From Lichenihabitans sp033947565 (GTDB taxonomy: Bacteria; Pseudomonadota; Alphaproteobacteria; Rhizobiales; Beijerinckiaceae): a DNA stretch of 64,000 nucleotides. Positions 28,650 to 37,498 of the stretch are shown here, in pieces (positions within the stretch are counted from its first letter, which is position 1; each line of letters opens with the position of its first letter). The notes under the pieces are model-generated. The model saw nothing but the letters and a program-made list of their open reading frames with translations, was not told where the DNA came from and did no database searches. The stretch covers positions 139,026-203,025 of the forward strand of contig NZ_JARPVX010000002.1 of NCBI RefSeq assembly GCF_033947565.1. Reading direction: 5' to 3'. Made by a program: the position numbers and the translations under genes.

Positions 28650-29918
28650 TCATGCCGGCGTTTGCTCCCGTGGGGCATCGCCGGGCGCCGTGCGGGTTTC
28701 GGGCATGAACAGCGCCACCACGATCACGGCGGCGGCCGCGACGACCCCCATGGCCACGAAGGCCGCATAGCTGCCGTAGAGGTCCGACAGCTTGCCAGCC
28801 AGCGTGGTGCTGATGGAGGCTCCGATGCCGACCGCGCATCCGATCGCGCCTTGCGCCAAGTTGAAATGCCCGGTGCGGCGGGTGACGTCCGCCATCGTCA
28901 GGGGCACCAGTACGCCGAGCACGCAGGCCGAGATGCCGTCGAGCATCTGGGCCACCACGAGCAGGTTCGGGTTGACGATGACGGCAAACAACAGGGCGCG
29001 CACCGGCAGGGCCGCGAAGCCGATGATCAGCAACGGCCGGCGCCCCCAGCTTTGGGCCTTGGTGCCGACGATGGGCGACAGGACCGCGACGATGAGTTGC
29101 GGCACCACCACGGCGGCGCCCACCATCACGGTGGCGGCCGAGGCGGATCGCAGCGTCACCATGCTGGCGGCGAGCGGCAGCATGGCGGCGTTGGCAAGCT
29201 GGAACAGCACGATGCAGAAGGCGAAGACCATCAGGGCCCGGTCGCGCAATAGCGTCGCCAAACCCTGTCGCGTTTCGCGCCACGACGGCCCGCGATGCGC
29301 GGCCGCCGCTCCCGAATGTTGCGGGGTGACTTCGGCGGCCCTGATCCGGCCCAAGGCGATCAACGCCGGTCCGACCAAGGCCGCGGCCACGAGGAACACG
29401 GCTTGGCTCGACAGGTAATAGCCGCAGGCCGCCATGCCGGCGGCCGCGAGGCCGGTGCCGATCGAGGCGAAGGAGGCATTGCGGCCGAGGCGTGTGCTGA
29501 TGCCGGCCGAACCGGCAAAATTCAGGCTCATCGACGCGATCGCGGGCCCGAGAACGCAACTGCCGGCGGCATGCATGATGCGCGACGCCAGCACCACGGG
29601 AAACACCGGCCAGACCGCCAGCGCAAACGCCGCCGCCCCGATTGCGGACACCGCCACCGCCGCCGCGGCCCGCAACGATCGCACCGAATCCACAAGCGCC
29701 CCGCACGGCACCTGCAACATCAGGGTGATCAGGCCGGCAACCGTCAGCACCAGGCCAATGTCGGTCTGGGTCCATTTTTCCGACGTCAGGTAGACGGCCA
29801 CGAACGGGCCGAACCCGGTCTGAATATCGGCCACAAAGAAGACGAACCAGTCGAGGGCTCGTCGCGTGGCGCGCGAGCGGATCGGCGGCGCCCCTGCGGG
29901 CGTGTTCGAATGGGTCAC
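28650..29918 (-). CDS. MFS transporter
   Basis: Major facilitator protein, 422 aa, with about 12 membrane helices. The N-terminal half has FVFFVADIQTGFGPFVAVYLTSEKWTQTDIGLVLTVAGLI and RIMHAAGSCVLGPAIASM. The central loop is hydrophilic (RAAEVTPQHSGAAAAHRG). The second half has SPIVGTKAQSWGRRPLLIIGF, which matches the family's loop-2/loop-8 motif G-x-x-x-D/A-x-x-G-R-R. The cargo is unknown. It lies 18 bp after the PRC-barrel gene on the same strand, so the two may be co-transcribed. Confidence 0.88.
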   Translation of the reverse strand: MTHSNTPAGAPPIRSRATRRALDWFVFFVADIQTGFGPFVAVYLTSEKWTQTDIGLVLTVAGLITLMLQVPCGALVDSVRSLRAAAAVAVSAIGAAAFALAVWPVFPVVLASRIMHAAGSCVLGPAIASMSLNFAGSAGISTRLGRNASFASIGTGLAAAGMAACGYYLSSQAVFLVAAALVGPALIALGRIRAAEVTPQHSGAAAAHRGPSWRETRQGLATLLRDRALMVFAFCIVLFQLANAAMLPLAASMVTLRSASAATVMVGAAVVVPQLIVAVLSPIVGTKAQSWGRRPLLIIGFAALPVRALLFAVIVNPNLLVVAQMLDGISACVLGVLVPLTMADVTRRTGHFNLAQGAIGCAVGIGASISTTLAGKLSDLYGSYAAFVAMGVVAAAAVIVVALFMPETRTAPGDAPREQTPA

Positions 29919-29936
29919 GCGAAAAGGTTCGCGCCC

Positions 29937-30524
29937 TTATTTGGCCGGAACATCGGGAGCCGTCACCGGCGGTGCGACGGGTGCGGGCACTGGCACCGGC
30001 GCCTTGGTGGGCGCGGCCGGCGGCCCGATCACCACAACAGGCTCGCCTTCCTTATAGACCGGGGCGGATCGCAACTGATCCTGCGGCAGCGAGATCACCA
30101 GATGATCGAGCTTGCCGTCGGGCGACATGTGGATCGCGCGCCAGTCCACCGCGATCTTGCGGCTGCCGACTCCCAGAAAGCCGCCGAAATCCACGATGGC
30201 GGCACGGATCTGTCCCGCCTTGTCGACGATCACGTCGACGATGCGGCCCATATCCTCATCCTTGGCACTCTGCACTTTTTTGCCGAGCAGGCTTTCGGCC
30301 GCCTGTCCGTCGATGACGACCGCCGGCGTGCCGAGGCTCTCGGCTTTACCGTCCTCGGTTTCCTGCGCCGCCGATCCGGCTGGCGCGACGGCAGCCGGCG
30401 CTGGCGCGGCCTGCGCGAGCCGCAGCCCGGCGCCTAAGGCAGGGCTCCCCAACGCCACCGGCGCGGCGCCCAGAAGCAGCGCGACGCCGATATGCTTGAG
30501 ACGGATATCGGCCAAGAAACGCAT
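29937..30524 (-). CDS. Exported PRC-barrel domain protein
   Basis: A 195-aa protein with a signal peptide (HIGVALLLGAAPVALGSPALG), an Ala/Pro-rich linker, one PRC-barrel domain (VIDGQAAESLLGKKVQSAKDEDMGRIVDVIVDKAGQIRAAIVDFGGFLGVGSRKIAVDW) and a Pro/Ala/Val tail. PRC barrels occur in RimM and photosynthetic reaction centres. Exported versions in rhizobia have no settled role, and some are linked to stress. I chose ATG 30524 because AGGA lies 5-6 bp upstream; a start at 30539 would add five residues. Confidence 0.82.
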   Translation of the reverse strand: MRFLADIRLKHIGVALLLGAAPVALGSPALGAGLRLAQAAPAPAAVAPAGSAAQETEDGKAESLGTPAVVIDGQAAESLLGKKVQSAKDEDMGRIVDVIVDKAGQIRAAIVDFGGFLGVGSRKIAVDWRAIHMSPDGKLDHLVISLPQDQLRSAPVYKEGEPVVVIGPPAAPTKAPVPVPAPVAPPVTAPDVPAK

Positions 30525-30671
30525 CGCAATCCTGTCCATGGCGGTCACCGGTGATGTGGCAGCAAGGCCCGGGTGATCGCCGAGGCAAGGGCGCCACACC
30601 GGCTGCACCCTACGCAAGGAGCTTCGAGGGAATCAAGACACCGCGCGCCACGACCAGCACCCCTGGCGGCA

Positions 30672-31604
30672 TCACAACCGCTGCCAGCCGGCCCGGGCGG
30701 CGCGCGCCAGGGCCTCCGCCATCGTGAGGGGTGGGCGCCAGTCGAGCGTATCGCCCGTATCGCGCATGTCCACCTGCAGCGATTCGGTGAGGCGGTGCGC
30801 GGCAGCACCTCGACCGGCCAGGGAAGCGGCCGCCTGCAGCAGGCTCGGCGGCAGGGGGAACAGCCGGGCCGGAACGTCCGAAGCCCGGCAGATCGCCCGC
30901 AACAGGTCGGGCGTCGAGATGTCCTCGCCATCGCTGCACAACCACACCCGGCCGCTTGCGCGCGGATGCGTGATGCAATGCATCAGCAGGTCGACCAAGT
31001 TCTCCACGGCGATCAGCGACCGCTTGTTGCGGATCAAGCCAAATGGCAGCGGCAAACCGCGCCGGGCCAGGGTGACGAGTGCCCGAAAGTTGGCGCCCAC
31101 GCCCGGCCCATATACAAGCGGAGGCCGAACGATCACCACCTCCATCCCGGTCCGGGCGCCGAAGGCCAGCAATCCATCCTCGGCGGCCTGCTTCGAGCGC
31201 CCATAAGCGTCGAGCGGGTGCGGGGCGTCATCCGCCCGGAAGCGCTGCCCCGCCACGGTCCGCTCGCCGTTGACCTTGATCGAGCTGACGAAGACGAACC
31301 GGGACACGCCGGCCTCGTGCGCCTGACGGGCGAGAGCCAGCGTCCCCTCCAGGTTGACGCGCCGGTAGGCGGCGTCGGCGTCGCGTGCATCCTCGCGCAT
31401 GTGATGGACGCGAGCCGCCAGATGCACCACCGCGGTGGTGCCCGCGACGGCGTGGCGCCAATCGGTGTCGGGCCCGATCTCGCCGACGCCGATGCGGTCG
31501 GGCGTCGCCTGCCGGCCGACGGGACGGAACGCGATGCCGGCCTCGACCAGGGCGGCGCAAAGCGCCTGACCCACGAACCCCGTCGCTCCGGTTACGACCA
31601 GCAT
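30672..31604 (-). CDS. NAD-dependent nucleotide-sugar epimerase/dehydratase (extended SDR)
   Basis: Extended short-chain dehydrogenase, 310 aa. The NAD-binding motif GATGFVGQALCAAL is at the N-terminus, VVHLAARVHHM follows, and the catalytic triad includes SS(I)KVNGE and YGRSK (Tyr-x-x-x-Lys). The C-terminal half resembles UDP-glucose 4-epimerase-like enzymes of O-antigen clusters (WbpP/WbpV type). Substrate unknown. I chose ATG 31604, which lies 4 bp after the stop of the CapD-like gene and directly starts the Rossmann fold; further upstream codons lie inside that gene. Confidence 0.88.
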   Translation of the reverse strand: MLVVTGATGFVGQALCAALVEAGIAFRPVGRQATPDRIGVGEIGPDTDWRHAVAGTTAVVHLAARVHHMREDARDADAAYRRVNLEGTLALARQAHEAGVSRFVFVSSIKVNGERTVAGQRFRADDAPHPLDAYGRSKQAAEDGLLAFGARTGMEVVIVRPPLVYGPGVGANFRALVTLARRGLPLPFGLIRNKRSLIAVENLVDLLMHCITHPRASGRVWLCSDGEDISTPDLLRAICRASDVPARLFPLPPSLLQAAASLAGRGAAAHRLTESLQVDMRDTGDTLDWRPPLTMAEALARAARAGWQRL

Positions 31605-31608
31605 GGCC

Positions 31609-33561
31609 TCAGCCAGCCACGGCAGCCGGCAGCGGGTCAGCCGCCGTCGCATGCGGCAGCGTCGCGGCATCGATCCGCGGGGCATATTCCTTGACGGTCG
31701 CTGCCATCAGCCGGCGAGCATCGGCCTCGTCCCCGGCCAGGATGGCGCTTTCGAGGTCGTCCGCCACGCGGACGATCTCGTCGTGCTGGATCAAGCGCGG
31801 CAGTGCCGCGTGAATGCCTGCCGCGCCGGTGGGACTGAGGGTTTCATGTCGGTCGAACAGCTCCTCGAACAGCTTCTCGCCCGGTCGCAGGCCCGTGAAG
31901 GCGATCTTCACGTCGTGTCCCACCCGCAGCCCGGACAAGCGAATCATCTTGTGTGCCAGGTCGACGATCTTCACGGGCTTGCCCATGTCGAGCACGAAGA
32001 TGCTGCCCCGCTGCATGGCGGAGTCGAGGCCCTGCACGGCCGCCTGCAGCACCAGTTGGCAGGCTTCGGGGATCGTCATGAAGAAGCGTTCGATGTCCGG
32101 GTGCGTGACGGTGATCGGCCCCCCGGTTTTAAGTTGCTTCTCGAACAACGGGACCACGGACCCCGCCGAGCCCAAGACATTGCCGAACCGCACCGTGACG
32201 AAACGGGTGGACGCCTGCGGCTGGAGCACATCGAGCGCCTGGCAATACATTTCGGCGAAACGCTTGCTGGCGCCCATGACATTCGTCGGGTTCACGGCTT
32301 TGTCGGTGGAGACCATGACCATTGCCGTGGCCCCGACCGCCTGCGCGGCATCGGCCACGTTGCGGGTGCCGATCACGTTGGTGTGCAAGCCTTCGAGCGG
32401 TTGTGCCTCGACGATCGGCACATGCTTCAGGGCCGCCGCGTGGAACACGATGTCGGGCTTCGCATCCTGGAAAAGCCGATGGATGGCGTCACGCTCGCGC
32501 ACGTTGCCGACCCGCGACAGCACCACGAGGCCCGGATAAGATCGGCGAACGTCGGCATCGATGCTGTAGAGCAGATATTCCGACGCATCGACGAGCGTCA
32601 GCCGGGCGGGGCCGAGCGCCGCCAGCTGCCGGGACAGTTCGGAGCCGATCGAGCCGCCCGCTCCGGTGACCAAGACGCTGGTGCCGGCGATCAGTTGCGA
32701 GATCCGCGGAAGGTCGAGTGTCACGGGATCGCGATCGAGCAGGTCCTCGATGGCGATCGGCTTCAGCTCGACCTGGCTGAGGTCGGCGTCGCGCAGGTCT
32801 GCGAGATTCGGCATGCGCAGCAGGTCGATGCCGAGATCCTGCGCTTGTTCGAGCAGCAGTTCGACCTTGGCGGCGCCGAGTTCGCGTTGGCCTTTGACGA
32901 GCAACAGGCTTTCAGGACGTCGTCCCTTCAACCCATAGCTGTGGACGAGGTCGGGAATGTCCTCGATCGCACCGAGCACGCGGGCGCCCCGCAGCAGCCG
33001 GCCCGTGCGCCGGCCGCTGTCGTCGATGACGCCAATAATCTCGAACGGCATGTCGTTGCGCTCGGCGACGGCGCGGATGAACATCTCGGTTTGATCGCCC
33101 GCCCCCACCAGCAGCACGGGCTTCAGCCGGCGATGGCCGCGCCCGGAAGCGCGATGGCTCTTCCAGATCCGGTAGATGGCGCGCGGCCCCGCCAGGAAAA
33201 TGATCATAAAGGCCCAGGCCGCGATGACCGAGGATCGCGGCACGTATTCGAGCCGCACCACGAAATACACCAGGGTGAAGCACACCGCCGTCACGGTGGC
33301 GGCCTTGATGACCGCCACCAGATCGGTCAGCGAAGCATAGCGCCAGATGCCGGCGTTCAAGCCCGTCAACGGCGTCACGAGCGCCGCGATGAGGGTAAAG
33401 ACGAACAACGGCGGGGCGTAGTGGTGGAACTGATGGTTCAGCCCCTCGATGCCGAGCCGCAGCGTCAGCGCCACCAGATAGGCGGCCGCCGACATCAGCA
33501 CATCGTGCAGGAAGGCCGCGCCCCGCAGCATCAGGGTTCGTGATGACAGTCGCCAGATCAT
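31609..33561 (-). CDS. Membrane-bound nucleotide-sugar 4,6-dehydratase/epimerase (CapD/WbpM family)
   Basis: Makes an unusual UDP-sugar for surface polysaccharide, typically by 4,6-dehydration of UDP-GlcNAc. It is 650 aa: four membrane helices (about 15-110), a first Rossmann-like domain (LKPVLLVGAGDQTEMFIRAV), then the catalytic SDR domain with TGAGGSIGSELSRQL, HAAALKHVP and VSTDKAVNPTNVMGASKR. In WbpM-type enzymes the usual SDR Tyr is replaced by Met; the segment NVMGASKR shows that M-x-x-x-K arrangement here. It is followed at 4 bp by an SDR gene. Confidence 0.93.
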   Translation of the reverse strand: MIWRLSSRTLMLRGAAFLHDVLMSAAAYLVALTLRLGIEGLNHQFHHYAPPLFVFTLIAALVTPLTGLNAGIWRYASLTDLVAVIKAATVTAVCFTLVYFVVRLEYVPRSSVIAAWAFMIIFLAGPRAIYRIWKSHRASGRGHRRLKPVLLVGAGDQTEMFIRAVAERNDMPFEIIGVIDDSGRRTGRLLRGARVLGAIEDIPDLVHSYGLKGRRPESLLLVKGQRELGAAKVELLLEQAQDLGIDLLRMPNLADLRDADLSQVELKPIAIEDLLDRDPVTLDLPRISQLIAGTSVLVTGAGGSIGSELSRQLAALGPARLTLVDASEYLLYSIDADVRRSYPGLVVLSRVGNVRERDAIHRLFQDAKPDIVFHAAALKHVPIVEAQPLEGLHTNVIGTRNVADAAQAVGATAMVMVSTDKAVNPTNVMGASKRFAEMYCQALDVLQPQASTRFVTVRFGNVLGSAGSVVPLFEKQLKTGGPITVTHPDIERFFMTIPEACQLVLQAAVQGLDSAMQRGSIFVLDMGKPVKIVDLAHKMIRLSGLRVGHDVKIAFTGLRPGEKLFEELFDRHETLSPTGAAGIHAALPRLIQHDEIVRVADDLESAILAGDEADARRLMAATVKEYAPRIDAATLPHATAADPLPAAVAG

Positions 33562-33637
33562 CGCGCGCTCAACACGGCCTTTCGGTCATCCGCCTGCCTG
33601 CCCGGACGAGCCGCCGCACGACCCGGCACGCCGTTCC

Positions 33638-35038
33638 TCATGCCTTGACCACATGGGACGCCATGGCGCCGACTTTGTGGCAGATATTGCGCGTGTCGAT
33701 CACCAGCCGGGCATGGCGAACGATCGCGTGATAGTCGACGGCGTCATGGTCGGTGGCGATCAGCACCGCATGGTGCCGCGCGATGGTGTCAGGGGTCAGC
33801 GCGATCGATCGCCGCCCCGCGAGGCCGCGATGATCCGCATGGTCGGGGATCACCGGCACGTGGGGGTCGTGGTAGGTGACGTGGCTCGAGCGTTCCTCGA
33901 GCAACTCGATCAACCGCAACGACGGACTTTCGCGCAGGTCGTCGACGTTTTTCTTATAGGCGACGCCCAGCACCAGGATTTCGGCCTTCGACAGGCCGAT
34001 GCCCTGCGCACGATCGAGCGACTCGGCCAAGCGGTCGATCACATGCTGCGGCATCGCGGTGTTGATCTGGCCCGCCAGCTCGATGAAGCGGGTGGTGAAA
34101 TCGAATTCCCGTGCCTTCCAGGTGAGATAAAAGGGGTCGATCGGAATGCAGTGGCCGCCAAGGCCCGGGCCCGGATAGAACGGCATGTAGCCGAACGGCT
34201 TCGTCCCGGCCGCCTCGATCACCTCCCAAACGTCGATGCCCATCTTGTCGTAGATGAGCTTCAATTCGTTCACGAGCGCGATATTGACCGAGCGGAAGAT
34301 GTTCTCCGTCAGCTTGACGGCTTCGGCGGTCGTGGTGGAGGACACGGGCACCACCTCGGTCACCAGCGCGCCGTAAAGTGCTTCGGCGAGCCGCGCCGCT
34401 TCGGGCCCGTCGCCGCCCACGACCTTGGGGATCGCGGCCGTGCGGAAATCCTTGTTGCCGGGGTCCTCGCGTTCCGGCGAGTAGGCGAGGAAATAATCCT
34501 GGCCGCGACGCAGGCCGGTCCGGTCGAGGATCGGGGCCACCACCTCGGTAGTGGTACCGGGCCAGGTGGTCGATTCAAGCACGACGAGCTGTCCGGGGCG
34601 CAGGCAGGCCGCCACGGCCCGCGCGGCCGCCTCGACATGCCCGAGATCAGGATCGCGGCTGCGCGTCAGCGGCGTCGGCACCGCAATGATGACGGCGTCA
34701 TAGTTCCCGAGACGGCCGAGGTCGGTGGTGGCCGCAAAGCGTCCGGTCGCGAGCGCGGCCCGGATCGTCGCCTCGGACACATGGGTGGTGAAGCTCGATC
34801 CTGCCGCGATGCCGTCGACCCTGGCCGCGCTCGTATCGAAGCCGCAAACCTCGAAGCCCGCCTGGACGGCCGTCAGGGCTAAAGGCAATCCGACATAGCC
34901 CAAACCGATGACGGCAATGCTGAAGCGTCGCGCCACAATGCGCGCGAGCAGAACGTCGATGTCGGCGGGCGGCGTCACGGTCCCATCCCGCAGCCCGGCA
35001 TCATCCGGCGGTCGCTGGTTGCCACTGGTTTCACGCAC
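33638..35038 (-). CDS. UDP-sugar 6-dehydrogenase (UDP-GlcNAc/ManNAc type)
   Basis: Oxidises the C6 hydroxyl of a UDP-hexose or UDP-HexNAc to a uronic acid using two NAD. It is 466 aa with NAD motif VIGLGYVGLPLA, the middle-domain segment AEAVKLTENIFRSVNIALVNELKLIYDKMGIDVWEVIEAA and active-site Cys in GGHCIPIDPFYL. The C-terminal domain has LGVAYKKNVDDLRESPSLRLIELL. This pattern fits the WbpA/TviB/WecC branch better than UDP-glucose dehydrogenase. It is likely part of the surface polysaccharide set with the CapD-like gene, 76 bp downstream. Confidence 0.92.
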   Translation of the reverse strand: MRETSGNQRPPDDAGLRDGTVTPPADIDVLLARIVARRFSIAVIGLGYVGLPLALTAVQAGFEVCGFDTSAARVDGIAAGSSFTTHVSEATIRAALATGRFAATTDLGRLGNYDAVIIAVPTPLTRSRDPDLGHVEAAARAVAACLRPGQLVVLESTTWPGTTTEVVAPILDRTGLRRGQDYFLAYSPEREDPGNKDFRTAAIPKVVGGDGPEAARLAEALYGALVTEVVPVSSTTTAEAVKLTENIFRSVNIALVNELKLIYDKMGIDVWEVIEAAGTKPFGYMPFYPGPGLGGHCIPIDPFYLTWKAREFDFTTRFIELAGQINTAMPQHVIDRLAESLDRAQGIGLSKAEILVLGVAYKKNVDDLRESPSLRLIELLEERSSHVTYHDPHVPVIPDHADHRGLAGRRSIALTPDTIARHHAVLIATDHDAVDYHAIVRHARLVIDTRNICHKVGAMASHVVKA

Positions 35039-35127
35039 CCGGATGTTGCCTCCGTCCGGCCCGCCTTCGGGACCACGCGGCTTCTAGCCTGGATCGGGCC
35101 GCGAGCGCGAGGGGCATGCCGGCTGGA

Positions 35128-35325
35128 TCAGTTCGCCATCACGACGCCAACCGCGACGCCGGCGATCAGGCCGCCGACCAGAATATAGGCCAGCAGCAGA
35201 CCTGCGACGATATTGGCGGCGCGTCGCCGCTCACGTCCGGCTGCCGCAGCCTTGTGCAAGGCAAAGCGACCCGCCCGATAACTCTCATACCAACGGGTCC
35301 AGGGGTCCGCCTCAGCGTTGACCAT
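35128..35325 (-). CDS. Small single-pass membrane protein, unknown
   Basis: A 65-aa frame with a soluble N-terminal half containing WTRWYESYRAGRFALHKAAAAGRERRRAANI and one strong membrane helix (VAGLLLAYILVGGLIAGVAVGVVMA) at the C-terminus. I chose ATG 35325 with GGGGA upstream; an earlier in-frame ATG at 35358 adds 11 residues. Composition and the clean positive-inside helix look like a real protein, but I know no family for it. Confidence 0.6.
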   Translation of the reverse strand: MVNAEADPWTRWYESYRAGRFALHKAAAAGRERRRAANIVAGLLLAYILVGGLIAGVAVGVVMAN

Positions 35326-35398
35326 GCGCAATCCCCGCCATGAGCCGATGCGCCCCACCTCGGCGCACTGCGAAACCAGCCTGCAGCGTCGTGAGCGG

Positions 35399-35474
35399 TG
35401 GTGCCGGTTGCAGGAATCGAACCCGCGACCTACTGATTACAAATCAGTTGCTCTACCAACTGAGCTAAACCGGC
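35399..35474 (-). tRNA. tRNA-Thr (anticodon UGU)
   Basis: On the minus strand the cloverleaf reads GCCGGTT (acceptor), TAGCTCAGTTGGTAGAGC (D-arm), an anticodon stem ACTGA/TCAGT closing loop TTTGTAA, a T-arm with GGTTCGATTCC, and AACCGGCA followed by an encoded CCA. Anticodon TGT is at 35439-35441 (read on the minus strand). It decodes ACA/ACG. The tRNA is divergent from choX. Confidence 0.97.
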
Positions 35475-35638
35475 TTAGCTTTTTCGTAGCAACAACGCCG
35501 AAACCTGACAAGCTGCGACCAGATTGCGCTGAACTCGACCCGGACGCGTCGGATCGGAACAAGTGTTGCATGCGGGGCTCAGATCAGCTGCGCCGAACGG
35601 CCGACGCGAGGCGCCGGTGCGAAGCAGGGAGAAGCGCA

Positions 35639-36586
35639 ATGCAGGGTTGGAAGCTGGGGATCGTGGCATTGATGATGCCGGCGCTGGGGCTCGTTTCGAC
35701 GGCCCGGGCCGCCGAGCCCGACAGCTGCAAGGCGGTCAGGTTCTCCGATGTGGGATGGACTGACATCACGGCGACGACCGCCACGGCTTCCGCCATCTTG
35801 AAGGCGCTCGGCTATGCGCCCACTACGACCGTCCTGTCCGTCCCGGTGACCTATACGTCCCTTAAGAACAAGCAGATCGACGTGTTTCTCGGCAACTGGA
35901 TGCCGACCATGGAGGGCGATCGGAAGAGCTATGTCGACGACAAGTCGGTGGACGTGATCCGGCCCAACCTCGAGGGCGCGAAATACACCCTCGCGGTGCC
36001 GCAATACGTCTACGATGCCGGCCTGAAGTCCTTTGCTGATATCGCCAAGTTCAAGGACAAGCTCGATGGCAAGATCTATGGCATCGAGCCCGGCAACGAC
36101 GGCAACCGCCTGATCCTCGGCATGATCAAGGACGACAGGTTCGGGCTGAACAGCTTCAACATCGTTGAGTCGAGCGAACAGGGCATGCTCAGCCAGGTCG
36201 AGCGGGCCACCAAGCGCAACGAGCCCATCGTGTTCCTGGGGTGGGAGCCACATCCGATGAACACCAAGTTCAAGCTGGCCTACCTGACTGGCGGCGACGA
36301 CGTGTTCGGGCCCAATTACGGCGGAGCCACCGTCTACACCAATGAGCGCGCCCATTACGCGGCAGACTGCCCCAACGCGGGCAAGTTCATCGGCAATCTG
36401 AAGTTCTCGCTGCCGATGGAGAACCAGATCATGGGCTCGATCCTGTTCGACGACCAGGATGCCGGTAAGGCCGCGACCGACTGGCTGAAGGCCAATCCCG
36501 CGGTGCTGGACGATTGGCTGGCCGGCGTCACCACCTTCGATGGTCAGCCCGGCCTTCCGGCTGTGAAGAAAAGCCTGGGCCTCTGA
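35639..36586 (+). CDS. choX: Choline ABC transporter, substrate-binding protein ChoX
   Basis: Periplasmic binding protein for choline (OpuAC/ProX family), 315 aa. The signal peptide (LGIVALMMPALGLVSTARA) is followed by CKAVRFSDVGWTDITATTATASAILKALGY. The family segments VFLGNWMPTMEGD and FLGWEPHPMN supply Trp residues of the aromatic cage. I chose ATG 35639, preceded by AGGGAG; the longer in-frame extension would run through the tRNA-Thr gene and is not credible. It is first in the choXWV operon. Choline uptake in rhizobia feeds glycine-betaine and phosphatidylcholine synthesis; no bet genes are in view. Confidence 0.95.
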   Translation: MQGWKLGIVALMMPALGLVSTARAAEPDSCKAVRFSDVGWTDITATTATASAILKALGYAPTTTVLSVPVTYTSLKNKQIDVFLGNWMPTMEGDRKSYVDDKSVDVIRPNLEGAKYTLAVPQYVYDAGLKSFADIAKFKDKLDGKIYGIEPGNDGNRLILGMIKDDRFGLNSFNIVESSEQGMLSQVERATKRNEPIVFLGWEPHPMNTKFKLAYLTGGDDVFGPNYGGATVYTNERAHYAADCPNAGKFIGNLKFSLPMENQIMGSILFDDQDAGKAATDWLKANPAVLDDWLAGVTTFDGQPGLPAVKKSLGL

Positions 36587-36637
36587 GCCTCAACGGGCGG
36601 CGCCATCGCGCCGCCCGACCGTGCGAGGGACCGAGCC

Positions 36638-37498
36638 ATGGATTCCGTCACTGCGTTCATCGTGGCGCACAAGATCCCGATCGGCCGCGAGCTGAACCTC
36701 GGCATGAATGCCGTGAAGGACGGATCGGGTTCGTTTTTCGACCTCGTTTCGGACGCACTTGGCGGCTTGATCGACCATACGTCGGCGACGCTGGGCCTGG
36801 TACCGCCGCTGGTGTTCTGCGCCATTCTGGCCGTTCTCGCCTATCTGATCCGGCGGTCCTGGCGCGTGGCGCTGTTCGCCTTTGCGGCGCTGGTCTTCAT
36901 CCTGAACCAGGGCTATTGGGCCGATACGCTCGTCACGCTCGTAATCACCTTCTACGCCACGCTGGCTTCAATGCTGGTGGGCGTGCCGATCGGCATCGCG
37001 GCAGGCCATCGGGAATGGCTCGCCAAGGCGCTGCGACCGCTGCTCGACCTGATGCAGACGCTGCCGACCTTCGTGTATCTGATCCCCATGCTGTCCTTGT
37101 TCGGGCTCGGCGTCGTGCCCGGCATCATCGCGACGGTGATCTTCGCCATTCCGGCCCCGATCCGGATGACGCAGCTTGGCATCGCCAGCGTGCCACTGCC
37201 GCTGCGCGAGGCGGGCCAAGCCTTTGGGGCGACAGGTGCGCAACTGTTGCGCAAGGTCGAGCTGCCGCATGCGGGGCCGAGCATCATGGAAGGGTTGACC
37301 CAGACCATCATGCTGTCGCTGTCGATGTCAGTCATCGCCACGATGGTGGGCTCGGGCGGCCTTGGCGTGCCGGTGCTGCGGTCGCTCAATCAGGTGAAGC
37401 CCGCGATGGGGTTCGAGGCGGGTCTCGCCATCGTGCTGGTCGCCATCCTGCTCGACCGCACCTTCCGCCGGCCATCCGGCACCATGAGGCCCGCCTGA
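36638..37498 (+). CDS. choW: Choline ABC transporter, permease ChoW
   Basis: Inner-membrane permease of the ProW/OpuAB type, 286 aa, with about six helices. The N-terminal cytoplasmic part has KIPIGRELNLGMNAVKDGSGSFFDLVSDALGGLIDH. The BPD_transp domain has PLLDLMQTLPTFVYLIPMLSLFGLGVVPGIIATVIFAIPAPIRMTQLGI and the ATPase-contact EAA loop LREAGQAFGATGAQLLRKVELPHA. Its stop overlaps the choV start (TGATG). Confidence 0.95.
   Translation: MDSVTAFIVAHKIPIGRELNLGMNAVKDGSGSFFDLVSDALGGLIDHTSATLGLVPPLVFCAILAVLAYLIRRSWRVALFAFAALVFILNQGYWADTLVTLVITFYATLASMLVGVPIGIAAGHREWLAKALRPLLDLMQTLPTFVYLIPMLSLFGLGVVPGIIATVIFAIPAPIRMTQLGIASVPLPLREAGQAFGATGAQLLRKVELPHAGPSIMEGLTQTIMLSLSMSVIATMVGSGGLGVPVLRSLNQVKPAMGFEAGLAIVLVAILLDRTFRRPSGTMRPA

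Noticed and set aside
35318..36586. A 422-codon version of choX starting at 35318
   Set aside because: The extension reads through the tRNA-Thr gene and has no signal peptide. ATG 35639 has a ribosome site and a clean signal sequence.
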